The notes: generated by a model from the letters alone, not told the origin. Positions 1-5,183 are shown, counted from the stretch's first letter. The stretch: 5,260 bases of DNA from Treponema sp. (GCA_031259035.1 JAIRLZ010000153.1:1-5260), one strand, 5' to 3'. Translations and numbers: made by a program.

Positions 1-13
1 GCGTTTTTTGGAA

Positions 14-50
14 GACTTGTGAAAGAACCAACCGGGTTCTTTCACAAGTC
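14..50. repeat. 16-bp perfect inverted repeat (hairpin)
   Basis: Bases 14-29 are exactly complementary to 35-50, leaving a 5-nt loop (AACCG). No T run follows on either strand: the plus side continues CAATGTCTCT, and the minus side reads into A residues. It is therefore not a typical intrinsic terminator. It could be a dispersed palindromic element, the end of a mobile element, or a factor-assisted stop for a gene beyond the left edge. The pairing is certain and the role is unknown. Confidence 0.75.
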
Positions 51-104
51 CAATGTCTCTAACCCCGCTTTCCGGGCGCTTTCTCGTTGCCTCTCTGCGG
101 GGGC

Positions 105-132
105 TTGACAAGAACTGTGAGCGGCCCATAAT
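105..132 (+). promoter_or_regulatory. sigma70-like promoter motif
   Basis: TTGACA (105-110, a perfect -35 box) and CATAAT (127-132, 5 of 6 for the -10 box) are separated by 16 nt. Transcription would begin near 139 and run into the AraC-family fragment, so today it has no intact target nearby. It may have been brought in with rearranged DNA. Support is from motif match only. Confidence 0.35.
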
Positions 133-169
133 CGCTTGGCCGCGGTCTGCGCTAGGGTCTGGCATGTAG

Positions 170-316
170 TTGGCGGCGGCGGACTTTTATCGGGTTTTCA
201 AGAAGGAAGGCGAGCGAACCCCAAAAGAATACCACAAGGCGGAAACAATCCCTCCACCCGCCACTGTTGAAGCTGAAATACAGGGGTATTTAAGATACGA
301 CGAAAAAAATCGCTGA
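170..316 (+). pseudogene. AraC-family regulator, C-terminal remnant
   Basis: The frame from 170 to the TGA at 314-316 gives about 48 residues. It includes DFYRVFKKEGERTPKEYHK, which resembles the conserved end of the second helix-turn-helix of AraC/XylS regulators (family pattern YFxRvFKKexGxTPxeYR). In full-length members this motif lies near the C terminus of a protein several times longer. Here the same frame hits a TAG at 167-169, and the upstream translation shows no helix-turn-helix, so the DNA-binding domain is mostly gone. After the motif there is an extra tail of about 27 residues rich in Pro and Glu. No start codon with a ribosome site is seen. It is most likely a dead 3' fragment left by deletion, with the junction near the GGC-rich stretch at 172-184. 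The homology call rests on one motif. Confidence 0.55.
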
Positions 317-363
317 ATGTTTGCCGGGCAATTACACCGAATACACGAATCATTGAAGGCTTT

Positions 364-393
364 GGAAAAAGCGGGCTTCAGACCGCTTTTTCC
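364..393. terminator. bidirectional terminator-like hairpin
   Basis: GGAAAAAGCGG (364-374) pairs with CCGCTTTTTCC (383-393) around an 8-nt loop. The A5-GC stem-T5 layout is typical of intrinsic terminators that work in both directions. It lies about 50 nt after the stop of the AraC-family remnant, so it may be that gene's original terminator. The GC part of the stem is only 4 bp, so its strength is uncertain. Confidence 0.5.
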
Positions 394-410
394 CGTTACA
401 TCTAAGGTTG

Positions 411-447
411 CTTTCCCAAAACTGTCGCTCCGCCCGTTTTGGGAAAG
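411..447. repeat. 12-bp inverted repeat
   Basis: CTTTCCCAAAAC (411-422) is exactly complementary to GTTTTGGGAAAG (436-447), with a 13-nt loop. It follows the terminator-like hairpin by 17 nt. A related unpaired copy, TTTTTCCCAAAAGACG, occurs again near 516-531. No U tract follows. It could be a secondary terminator or part of a small palindromic repeat. Confidence 0.5.
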
Positions 448-591
448 ACTCGGCGGTGAAATGACTTTTATGCGCAGGGAAGATGAATGTTCTCGCTGCG
501 GAGAAGGAGAATGGTTTTTCCCAAAAGACGCGGTTTCCGATCTCAAAACATCAAAATCAATGCTTTGGAACGTCAATCCCGGCATTTTTTG

Positions 592-619
592 TTGAAATTT
601 ATATACGAAATCATACAAT
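592..619 (+). promoter_or_regulatory. distal promoter of the rpe operon
   Basis: TTGAAA (592-597) and TACAAT (614-619) are 16 nt apart, and each box matches 5 of 6 consensus bases. A start near 626 would give rpe a leader of about 112 nt. That leader contains a 7-bp GC-rich hairpin (663-669 with 677-683). This is a motif-based prediction. Confidence 0.45.
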
Positions 620-662
620 AGTCCGGCGGCGGCGGACATCCCGCAAAATTCAATTCGGTTAT

Positions 663-683
663 GCGGCGTTGCGTGTACGCCGC
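663..683 (+). promoter_or_regulatory. GC-rich hairpin in rpe leader
   Basis: GCGGCGT (663-669) pairs with ACGCCGC (677-683) around a 7-nt loop. It lies in the leader made from the distal promoter, upstream of the proximal promoter. There is no U tract, so it does not look like an attenuator by itself. A regulatory role is only possible, not shown. Confidence 0.3.
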
Positions 684-702
684 GGCGTTTGTAAATTCCG
701 TC

Positions 703-731
703 TTTACAATACCTCTTTCTATGATTATTAT
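703..731 (+). promoter_or_regulatory. proximal promoter of rpe, start at the ATG
   Basis: TTTACA (703-708) and TATTAT (726-731) are separated by the optimal 17 nt, with 5 of 6 matches in each box. The expected transcription start, about 7 nt after the -10 box, falls at position 738, the A of the rpe start codon. An mRNA from this promoter would be leaderless or nearly so, which fits the absence of a Shine-Dalgarno sequence before rpe. Confidence 0.55.
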
Positions 732-737
732 AGTAGT

Positions 738-1391
738 ATGGAACCTATTATAGCCCCTTCCCTGTTGTCCGCGAATTTTTCAAACTTTTCTTTTGCGGTA
801 GATTCTATCAAACGCGCACATGCGGAATGGGTGCATTTTGATGTAATGGACGGCAGCTTTGTTCCAAACCTTACATTCGGACACAAAATGGTCGCCGATC
901 TTCGTTCAGAAAGCGATCTCATTTTTGATGTACATTTAATGGTGGAAAATCCCGAAAGAATAGCGCCCCGTTTTATTGACGCGGGCACGGACAATATCAC
1001 GTTTCATGCGGAAGCCGAGGTGCATATCCATCATCTTTTGAGCATGATTCGTTGCAGCGGAAAAAAGGCGGGACTCAGCATCGTGCCTACAACGTCGGTG
1101 GCAACTATTGAAGAAGCGTTGCCGTTTACAGATATAATACTGGTGATGACGGTTAATCCCGGTTTTAGCGGGCAGGATATGATCCCCGAATGTCTTGAAA
1201 AGGTGAAGAAACTGGTGAAAATCAGGGAGGAGCGAGGGCTTTCTTTCCAGATTTCAATAGACGGCGGCGTACATGCGGCGAATGCGCGTACGTGTCTTGA
1301 TGCGGGAGCAGACATCCTTGTTACGGGTTCGGCTTTTTTTGACGCTGATGACAAATCGGCATTGGTAAAACAGTTAAAGGGGCGTATATGA
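738..1391 (+). CDS. rpe: ribulose-phosphate 3-epimerase
   Basis: This cytosolic TIM-barrel enzyme interconverts D-ribulose 5-phosphate and D-xylulose 5-phosphate in the pentose phosphate pathway. The 217-aa length is normal for the family. Family motifs appear in order: IAPSLLSANF (5-14, Ser8), HFDVMDGSFVPNLTFG (33-48), DVHLMVENPE (64-73), VMTVNPGFSGQ (136-146), SIDGGV (173-178) and VTGSAFF (195-201). The expected metal ligands His33, Asp35, His66 and Asp175 are all present, and Asp35 and Asp175 are the expected acid/base pair. At 114-119 it has SIVPTT where many members have LNPxTP, so the usual Asn is Val; this may be a lineage variant. The frame stays open upstream to 483, but only the ATG at 738 matches the family N terminus. 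No Shine-Dalgarno sequence precedes it. The stop overlaps the next start by 4 nt (ATGA), making rpe the first gene of a coupled operon. The function is secure. Confidence 0.97.
   Translation: MEPIIAPSLLSANFSNFSFAVDSIKRAHAEWVHFDVMDGSFVPNLTFGHKMVADLRSESDLIFDVHLMVENPERIAPRFIDAGTDNITFHAEAEVHIHHLLSMIRCSGKKAGLSIVPTTSVATIEEALPFTDIILVMTVNPGFSGQDMIPECLEKVKKLVKIREERGLSFQISIDGGVHAANARTCLDAGADILVTGSAFFDADDKSALVKQLKGRI
1376..1382 (+). promoter_or_regulatory. ribosome-binding site of the first TPR gene
   Basis: AAAGGGG lies inside the end of rpe, 5 nt before the ATG at 1388. It favours that start over the in-frame ATG at 1397, which would leave a 14-nt gap. Either start gives a usable signal peptide. Confidence 0.55.
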
Positions 1392-2188
1392 CAAACATGA
1401 AAAAATCCCCGTTTCTTTTCATAGTGTTTTTATTGGCCGGCGGCGTGGTTTTTTCTCAGACCGGCGCAGCCGAGGGTTCGGCAGCCTCGTCCGCGGCGTT
1501 TTCTTCCGCCTTCCAACAGGGAATCGCGTTGTATGGACAGGGCAAATGGATAGACGCGGCTGTGAAATTTCGGGAAGCGCAAGAAGCCGCCGCTACCGGA
1601 GACGAACGCGCCGAAGCGGTGTATTGGCTTTGCTTTGCGCAAGAAGCTGGCGGCGATTTTGAAAGCGCCATAAAAAGTTTGGATGTTTTAGAGCAAACAA
1701 ATGGAGGCGCAAACCGTAAAGCGGAGATTCCCCACCTCAAGGGATGGGCTTTCTATTCGCTTGGGCGTTACGATGAAGCCATCGTACTTTTGAAAGGCTA
1801 TGCCGACCGGATGCCGGCCGATTCCGCCGGCGCCATCGCGCAAAAATCCGCCGCGCTTTACTGGACCGGCGAGCGCCTTTTCGCGCTTGGACAGCTTGAC
1901 GCGGCTCAAGACACATTTTTTATGATCGCCCGGCAATATCCGCAAAGCGTGAAATATGAGGCTTCGGTTTACCGCACGGCGCTTATTTATCAAAAAAAAG
2001 TGGAGCGAGAACTTCTTGAGCTTTTGAGGCGGAGTCATGGAGAAACCCTTAAAACCATAGAGGAATATCAGCGGAGGGAAAGAAGCTATGCGCAGACATT
2101 CATCGTGTATCAAAAACGGATAGCGGCTCTGGAGGCAAGTCTGCGTGAGGCGGGTATTGACGCAAACGCCGCGGACAACGACAAATAA
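1388..2188 (+). CDS. exported TPR protein with C-terminal coiled coil
   Basis: I do not recognise a named family for this 266-aa protein. Residues 1-23 form a signal peptide: Lys5-Lys6, a hydrophobic core from 8 to about 21, and likely cleavage near VFS-QT. There is no lipobox cysteine, so a soluble periplasmic protein is expected. Tetratricopeptide-like helical pairs follow, with typical phrases such as GIALYGQGKWIDAAVKFREA (45-64), YWLCFAQEAGGDFESAIKSL (79-98), LKGWAFYSLGRYDEAIVLL (117-135) and ALYWTGERLFALGQLDAAQD (156-175). Residues about 204-254 are charged and heptad-like, consistent with a coiled coil. The layout recalls CpoB/YbgF-type envelope scaffolds, but the order differs (CpoB has its coiled coil first). 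It overlaps rpe by 4 nt and ends 3 nt before a second TPR gene, which suggests a joint envelope or cell-division role. That function is inference. Confidence 0.85.
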   Translation: MTNMKKSPFLFIVFLLAGGVVFSQTGAAEGSAASSAAFSSAFQQGIALYGQGKWIDAAVKFREAQEAAATGDERAEAVYWLCFAQEAGGDFESAIKSLDVLEQTNGGANRKAEIPHLKGWAFYSLGRYDEAIVLLKGYADRMPADSAGAIAQKSAALYWTGERLFALGQLDAAQDTFFMIARQYPQSVKYEASVYRTALIYQKKVERELLELLRRSHGETLKTIEEYQRRERSYAQTFIVYQKRIAALEASLREAGIDANAADNDK

Positions 2189-2191
2189 CAC

Positions 2192-3325
2192 ATGCGCGCG
2201 GACTTACTAACCAAGTCAAGCCGTTTTCTCCGTCAAAGGAAATACGCGGAAGCCATACGGATGCTGGAGCCTAATGTTCTGTTATACCGGGACTCGTTCA
2301 AATACCATTACATACTGGCAATGGCGTGTTTATATTCGGGCGATTTTGGCGGAGCTTTCGCCTATTTCAAGCGGGCGCGTGAAATCAAACAGCGAGACCC
2401 TTCTGTACTGCTGGGATTCGCGGTACTCTATATGCGGAGGCGGGAGACTGACCGGGCGTTGGATATGTATCTGGAAACGCTTGATATAAATCCGAACAAC
2501 AAGACGGCAAAAAAAGCCCTGAAAATTATTCGAAAGCATTCGGGAACCGATTATTTATCCGATTGGATCGACGCCGGTAAATTTTCCAGCCTTTATCCGC
2601 CCTTGCCGAAAGTCCGTACCAATCCGGCGCGTATTATTGTTTCTTTTATCTGCGCCTCCGCTGTTTTTGTTTTGGCCTATGCCGCGCTCACCGGCTTAAA
2701 TGTGACGCCTCTGTCGGAAAACGCGCTTTTTAAGCGGGCTTTCAAAGCGACATCAGGGAGGAACGGGTGGATGGCGACATCTCTCGATCAAGAGGAGCGG
2801 GACAGTCCGGTGGAAACAGGCGGCAGCTACCGGTATATTTTGACCCGCTCTCAAGTGTTGAAGATGTACGAGGACGCGCGGAAACTGTTCACCACGTACA
2901 ACGATGAGAAGGCGAAAATTTTTCTCAACCGCATTATTGAATCAAACGCATCCGAAGCGATCAGAACGAAAGCCAGTCTCCTTATCTCGTATATGGATGT
3001 TCCCGGATTCGATTCGCTCAAAGATCGCATCAGCTACCGCGATGTCATGGAAGACCCGTTTTTGTACCGCGATTGTTATGTGATATGGCGGGGCATGGCG
3101 ACCAACCTTGTCGTTGAGCGGAACAGCACCTCGTTTGATTTTCTCGTTGGGTACGACACCCGCACCAAACTGGAAGGGCTTGTGCCGATCGCGTTCAATT
3201 TTTCGGTTGGGGTGAATCCTGAAAAACCTCTTGAAATACTGGGCAAAATTGTACCTTCGCAGGATGGGGGCGCCATCCTGCTTGAGGGTACGGCGATCCA
3301 CCAAATAGGCATATTGGAACGATAA
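2192..3325 (+). CDS. membrane-anchored TPR protein
   Basis: The 377-aa product has three parts. Residues 1-116 carry about three TPR-like repeats: RFLRQRKYAEAIRMLEPN (11-28), ILAMACLYSGDFGGAFAYFK (41-60) and GFAVLYMRRRETDRALDMYL (75-94). They end in INPNNKTAKKAL (99-110), a usual repeat boundary. A single strongly hydrophobic segment, about 147-168, is preceded by Lys140, Arg142 and Arg147, so the TPR part should face the cytoplasm. The remaining roughly 200 residues would lie outside the membrane: a helical stretch (about 217-267), then a beta-rich end (about 294-375) that could be a small barrel, though I cannot assign a fold. It starts 3 nt after the exported TPR gene and has no clear Shine-Dalgarno sequence, so reinitiation by ribosomes finishing the upstream gene is likely. 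The two TPR proteins could meet in the periplasm. I do not recognise an exact function. Confidence 0.85.
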   Translation: MRADLLTKSSRFLRQRKYAEAIRMLEPNVLLYRDSFKYHYILAMACLYSGDFGGAFAYFKRAREIKQRDPSVLLGFAVLYMRRRETDRALDMYLETLDINPNNKTAKKALKIIRKHSGTDYLSDWIDAGKFSSLYPPLPKVRTNPARIIVSFICASAVFVLAYAALTGLNVTPLSENALFKRAFKATSGRNGWMATSLDQEERDSPVETGGSYRYILTRSQVLKMYEDARKLFTTYNDEKAKIFLNRIIESNASEAIRTKASLLISYMDVPGFDSLKDRISYRDVMEDPFLYRDCYVIWRGMATNLVVERNSTSFDFLVGYDTRTKLEGLVPIAFNFSVGVNPEKPLEILGKIVPSQDGGAILLEGTAIHQIGILER

Positions 3326-3335
3326 AAGGGGATAG

Positions 3336-3361
3336 AGTCCGGTTCGTGGGCGCCGGACTCG
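3336..3361 (+). terminator. hairpin after the rpe operon, no U tract
   Basis: GAGTCCGG (3336-3343) pairs with CCGGACTC (3354-3361) around a 10-nt loop, starting 10 nt after the last stop codon of the operon. No T run follows, so if it ends transcription it may need a factor. It may instead protect the mRNA 3' end. Confidence 0.45.
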
Positions 3362-3727
3362 AAAGGGCGTGACGCTGGCGTTCATCAGCGAATTCAGAGT
3401 AAATAAGGCGAAAGCGGCGCGCCAAGCGACACGCTATACTTTTGACTTTGACCATGAGCGTCATTTATAGCGCAGAAGTTGCATCGCTACATGAGGGCGG
3501 ATGTTGGCTGCACACACCCTTAGCATTGTTTTTAATTCACAAGCCGCTGGAGGTTGTGGGCTGTCAGTTAAAATAGGAATTGCACGGAAGGGTGTACATC
3601 AAAGTAATTATATATTATATAAAGAGATAATGAAGGGAAATTCCGATTTTGCGTGCAAAAGTACGGCAAAGGAACCGGACATGAACCAAGCAAAAGGTGC
3701 GAAACCTCACTATAATTCTCTATATGC
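3362..3727. other. 366-nt stretch without a supported gene
   Basis: Short open frames exist on both strands, but none has a ribosome site and recognisable product together. The stretch holds an imperfect inverted repeat: CGCTATA (3432-3438) with TATAGCG (3466-3472), and an inner TGAC/GTCA pair. It also holds an AT-rich block at 3603-3630. The part next to the IS1595-type remnant may be the downstream end of that element, but I could not identify its terminal repeat. Confidence 0.5.
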
Positions 3728-4042
3728 CTATCCAACTGGGACAGGTTCGACAATATCGCGGCAGGCAACCGGCGGCGCGAGCATACAGGCGTTTAGCAAG
3801 CGGTTAAATATTTGTCCCGGCCAGCGTCGGCGGTTAAGGCGAAAAGAAAATTCACCCGGATACGCCTAAAAATGTTTTAGCGCAAGTCCGCGATATGTTC
3901 CAAGCATGAACGCTTTCATGTTTCCAACTGTCCGATGCAGCCGTTTCAGATGCCCGGGCTTCTCTTTTATGTCAAACTTTTCGCGCTCACGCGAATACCC
4001 GCTGTCCGCGAACGCCTTTTTGTTCGCGCTGTACCCGTCTGA
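3728..4042 (-). pseudogene. IS1595-family (ISXO2-like) transposase, 3' remnant
   Basis: Read on the minus strand from 4042 to the stop at 3728-3730, the frame gives 104 codons. These match the C-terminal part of ISXO2-like transposases: SDGYSANKKAF, HLKRLHRTVGNMKAFMLGTY, then AYPGEFSFRLNRRRWPGQIF and NRLLNAC. The family pattern is roughly LHRxxxNxKAFxLGTYHGxxxKHLQxYLDEFxFRFNRR. The SDG aspartate is probably a catalytic residue of the DDE-type core, and everything N-terminal to it is missing. An in-frame amber codon (plus-strand 3866-3868) interrupts KHF-stop-AYPGEF, where members usually have Gln; a CAG to TAG transition would explain it. The reading frame continues cleanly after the stop. 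The fragment ends exactly where the IS5-type element begins, which suggests that insertion or an associated deletion cut it. The transposase is dead. Confidence 0.85.
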
Positions 4043-4044
4043 CT

Positions 4045-4064
4045 AAGGGCTTGTCCCTAAATAA
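4045..4064 (+). repeat. left terminal inverted repeat of IS5-type element
   Basis: This 20-bp end contains the core GTCCCTAAATAA, which recurs inverted at 4871-4890. The two ends differ at only three positions near the outer tip. Confidence 0.8.
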
Positions 4065-4091
4065 TTTTCCCAGTGTAGGCGAAATGAAATC

Positions 4092-4097
4092 AGGAGG
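4092..4097 (+). promoter_or_regulatory. strong Shine-Dalgarno site of the transposase
   Basis: AGGAGG lies 5 nt before the ATG at 4103 and fixes that start. It is the strongest ribosome site in the window and contrasts with the SD-less rpe start. Confidence 0.8.
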
Positions 4098-4102
4098 GGA
4101 GA

Positions 4103-4878
4103 ATGAAACGACAGCGCGCATGGGAAATAACTGACGCATTCTGGGAAGCCGCCCGGCCCTTAACACCGAAACGAGGGCGAGAGAGCGCCAGGGAATACCG
4201 CCGGAAACCGGGAGGAGGCCGCCCTGCTATGGTCTCCCGCGGAGTTCTTGAGGCGATCTTCCATGTCTTGCGTACCGGAATCCAATGGAAGGCGCCGCCC
4301 AAAGACTTTGGAGCGGCGCGCTCCATCCACCGGTATTTCCGGTTTTGGGGTGAACAGGGATTTTTTCAGGCGCTGTGGGTTGCGGGGCTGAAAAACCATG
4401 AAGAAGCCGACGGCATCGACTGGACCTGGCTTTGTGCGGATGGGTGTATGAGCAAGGCGCCTCTGGCGCGGGAAGCGGCGGGAAAAATCTCACTGACCGG
4501 GGGAAAAATGGAAGCAAGCGTCATCTTTTGGTTGATGGAGCGGAAGCGCCGTTGGATTCTTTTCAGATTGAGCGGCCTGATATATGTGAAACTCCCCAGC
4601 ATCTGCGCCTTGACAAAGGGTGCAGCGGGGAGCCGGCCTTAGAGATCGTTGTGTTACGGGGGTTCATTCCGCATGTCAAGAGCCGCGGTCAGGAAAAGAT
4701 CGAGAAACGGACTCGTCCCGGCGGCCGCGCCCGCCGGCGGGTTGTGGAAGCCGCCCTCTCATGGATGAACCGATTCCGCGACATCATGGTTCGTTTTGAG
4801 AAATTGGAAAGCTCGTATCTTGGACTGCTCATGCTCGCGTGTGCCTTCATCGCCTTCCGCAAAGCTCTTGTTATTTAG
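4103..4878 (+). pseudogene. IS5-family transposase, two-frame, probably defective
   Basis: Frame A (4103-4642) carries the DUF4096-like N-terminal domain (GVLEAIFHVLRTGIQWKAPP, 47-66) and the first catalytic aspartate in LCADGCMSKAP (Asp113). The rest of the family sequence lies in the -1 frame, which ends at 4878: NLTDRGKNGSKRHLLVDG, LDKG (second Asp), IPHVKSRG, RRVVEAALSWMNRFR (catalytic Glu) and FEKLESSYLGLLMLACAFIA. A -1 slip at G-GGA-AAA (4480-4486) joins them into about 258 residues. Split orfA/orfB genes of this kind are known in the IS427 group, so the shift itself is probably programmed. Between HLLVDGAEAPL and DSFQIERPDI the block that normally contains a VTGANRHD-like strand is absent, roughly 19-20 residues. 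All three acidic residues remain, but the missing core strand makes activity doubtful, hence the pseudogene call. Confidence 0.75.
4480..4507 (+). promoter_or_regulatory. two -1 frameshift heptamers (GGGAAAA)
   Basis: GGGAAAA occurs at 4480-4486 and again at 4501-4507. Both are phased as G-GGA-AAA in the orfA frame, the X-XXY-YYZ form for -1 slippage. The first yields the family sequence K-NLTDRGKNGSKRH and is the likely working site. A slip at the second would replace NLTDRG with ISLTGG. Confidence 0.6.
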
Positions 4879-4890
4879 GGACTAAACCTT
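4871..4890 (-). repeat. right terminal inverted repeat of IS5-type element
   Basis: This is the inverted partner of 4045-4064. The transposase stop codon (TAG, 4876-4878) lies within this repeat, a compact arrangement common in small insertion sequences. Confidence 0.8.
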
Positions 4891-4911
4891 AAACGATTAT
4901 ATCACTTGTTG

Positions 4912-4974
4912 AAGCCAATGAGCGGCTCCCTAAAGCCAATAAGCGGCTTATTTAGGCAAATGAGCCATTCCTTT
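4912..4974. repeat. three degenerate 21-bp tandem repeats
   Basis: Units start at 4912, 4933 and 4954. Units 1 and 2 match at 16 of 21 positions and share AAGCCAAT-AGCGGCT; unit 3 matches unit 2 at 13 of 21. Unit 2 also includes most of the palindrome AATAAGC-G-GCTTATT. On the minus strand the array reads as heptapeptides (LIGFREP-LIGFNK), in the same frame as the transporter remnant but after two stop codons. Its origin is unknown. Confidence 0.65.
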
Positions 4975-4994
4975 GCAGCCTTCCGCTATTGCCC

Positions 4995-5153
4995 TCAGAC
5001 GCTTTTCCGTACCGCCGCCATACATACCCCGCTTATCACCGTGCTTGCGGCTCCGGCAATGACAAAGAATGCCGTTACTCCCAGAATCTCCGCAACCGGA
5101 CCGGCAATGAGGAGTCCCAGCGGCATCGTCAAACTCATAAGAAAATTAGTAAC
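4995..5153 (-). pseudogene. major facilitator transporter, C-terminal remnant
   Basis: Minus-strand translation from 5153 to the TGA at 4995-4997 gives 52 residues: VTNFLMSLTMPLGLLIAGPV, then AEILGVTAFFVIAGAASTVI, then SGVCMAAVRKSV. This resembles the last two membrane helices of MFS exporters of the macrolide-efflux/EntS type (PLGLLIAGPVAExxG motif, then a hydrophobic helix and a short basic tail). A full protein would have about 400 residues and 12 helices. Just upstream the frame meets TGA (5157-5159) and TAG (5163-5165), and the sequence is no longer MFS-like in any frame, so the join near 5154 is a deletion or insertion boundary. The true C terminus appears intact. The substrate cannot be told. 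Confidence 0.65.
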
Positions 5154-5178
5154 CGTTCACAGCTATTGGACTGGATTT

Positions 5179-5183
5179 AGGAG
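5179..5183 (+). promoter_or_regulatory. Shine-Dalgarno site of the right-edge gene
   Basis: AGGAG lies 8 nt before the ATG at 5192, a near-ideal spacing. It is the main reason for calling a gene start there. Confidence 0.45.

Larger units (their letters stand above)
317..591. other. no supported gene
   Basis: A 92-codon frame opens with the ATG at 317-319, directly after the stop of the AraC-family remnant. It lacks a ribosome-binding site, contains both hairpins of this stretch, and its product resembles nothing I recognise. A minus-strand frame across the same bases (187-639) is equally unsupported. I treat the stretch as intergenic or decayed DNA apart from the hairpins. Confidence 0.5.
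4045..4890 (+). mobile_element. IS5-family insertion sequence (IS427-like)
   Basis: The element is about 846 bp and is bounded by imperfect 20-bp terminal inverted repeats (17 of 20 matching). It contains one transposase gene split over two frames, as in the IS427 group. The termini could also be drawn at 4047 and 4888, since GGG...CCC cores are typical for this family. Flanks then read CTAA on the left and TTAA on the right, which are similar but not identical, so no clean target duplication survives. The left end abuts an IS1595-type remnant. The right flank does not continue that gene, so sequence was lost or rearranged. Confidence 0.8.

Noticed and set aside
1..165. Minus-strand frame open to the left edge (about 55 codons from 165)
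   Set aside because: It runs through the 16-bp palindrome and gives a low-complexity basic product with no known motif.
187..639. 150-codon minus-strand frame
   Set aside because: No recognisable product or ribosome site. It lies antisense to the AraC-family motif and over the hairpins.
483..737. 85-codon upstream extension of rpe
   Set aside because: The extension has no match to the RPE N terminus and covers both promoter motifs. The family start is at 738.
3369..3470. 33-codon plus-strand frame from GTG after the operon hairpin
   Set aside because: The GTG start has no suitable ribosome site and the product is unrecognisable.
3501..3869. 122-codon plus-strand frame
   Set aside because: Its second half is antisense to the IS1595-type remnant and no ribosome site precedes it, so it is best explained as a shadow frame.
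4045..4890. Clean target-site duplication of the IS5-type element
   Set aside because: Flanks CTAA and TTAA differ, and alternative end choices do not give identical repeats.
4912..4974. Possible CRISPR array
   Set aside because: The three 21-bp units are directly adjacent with no spacers and diverge strongly.
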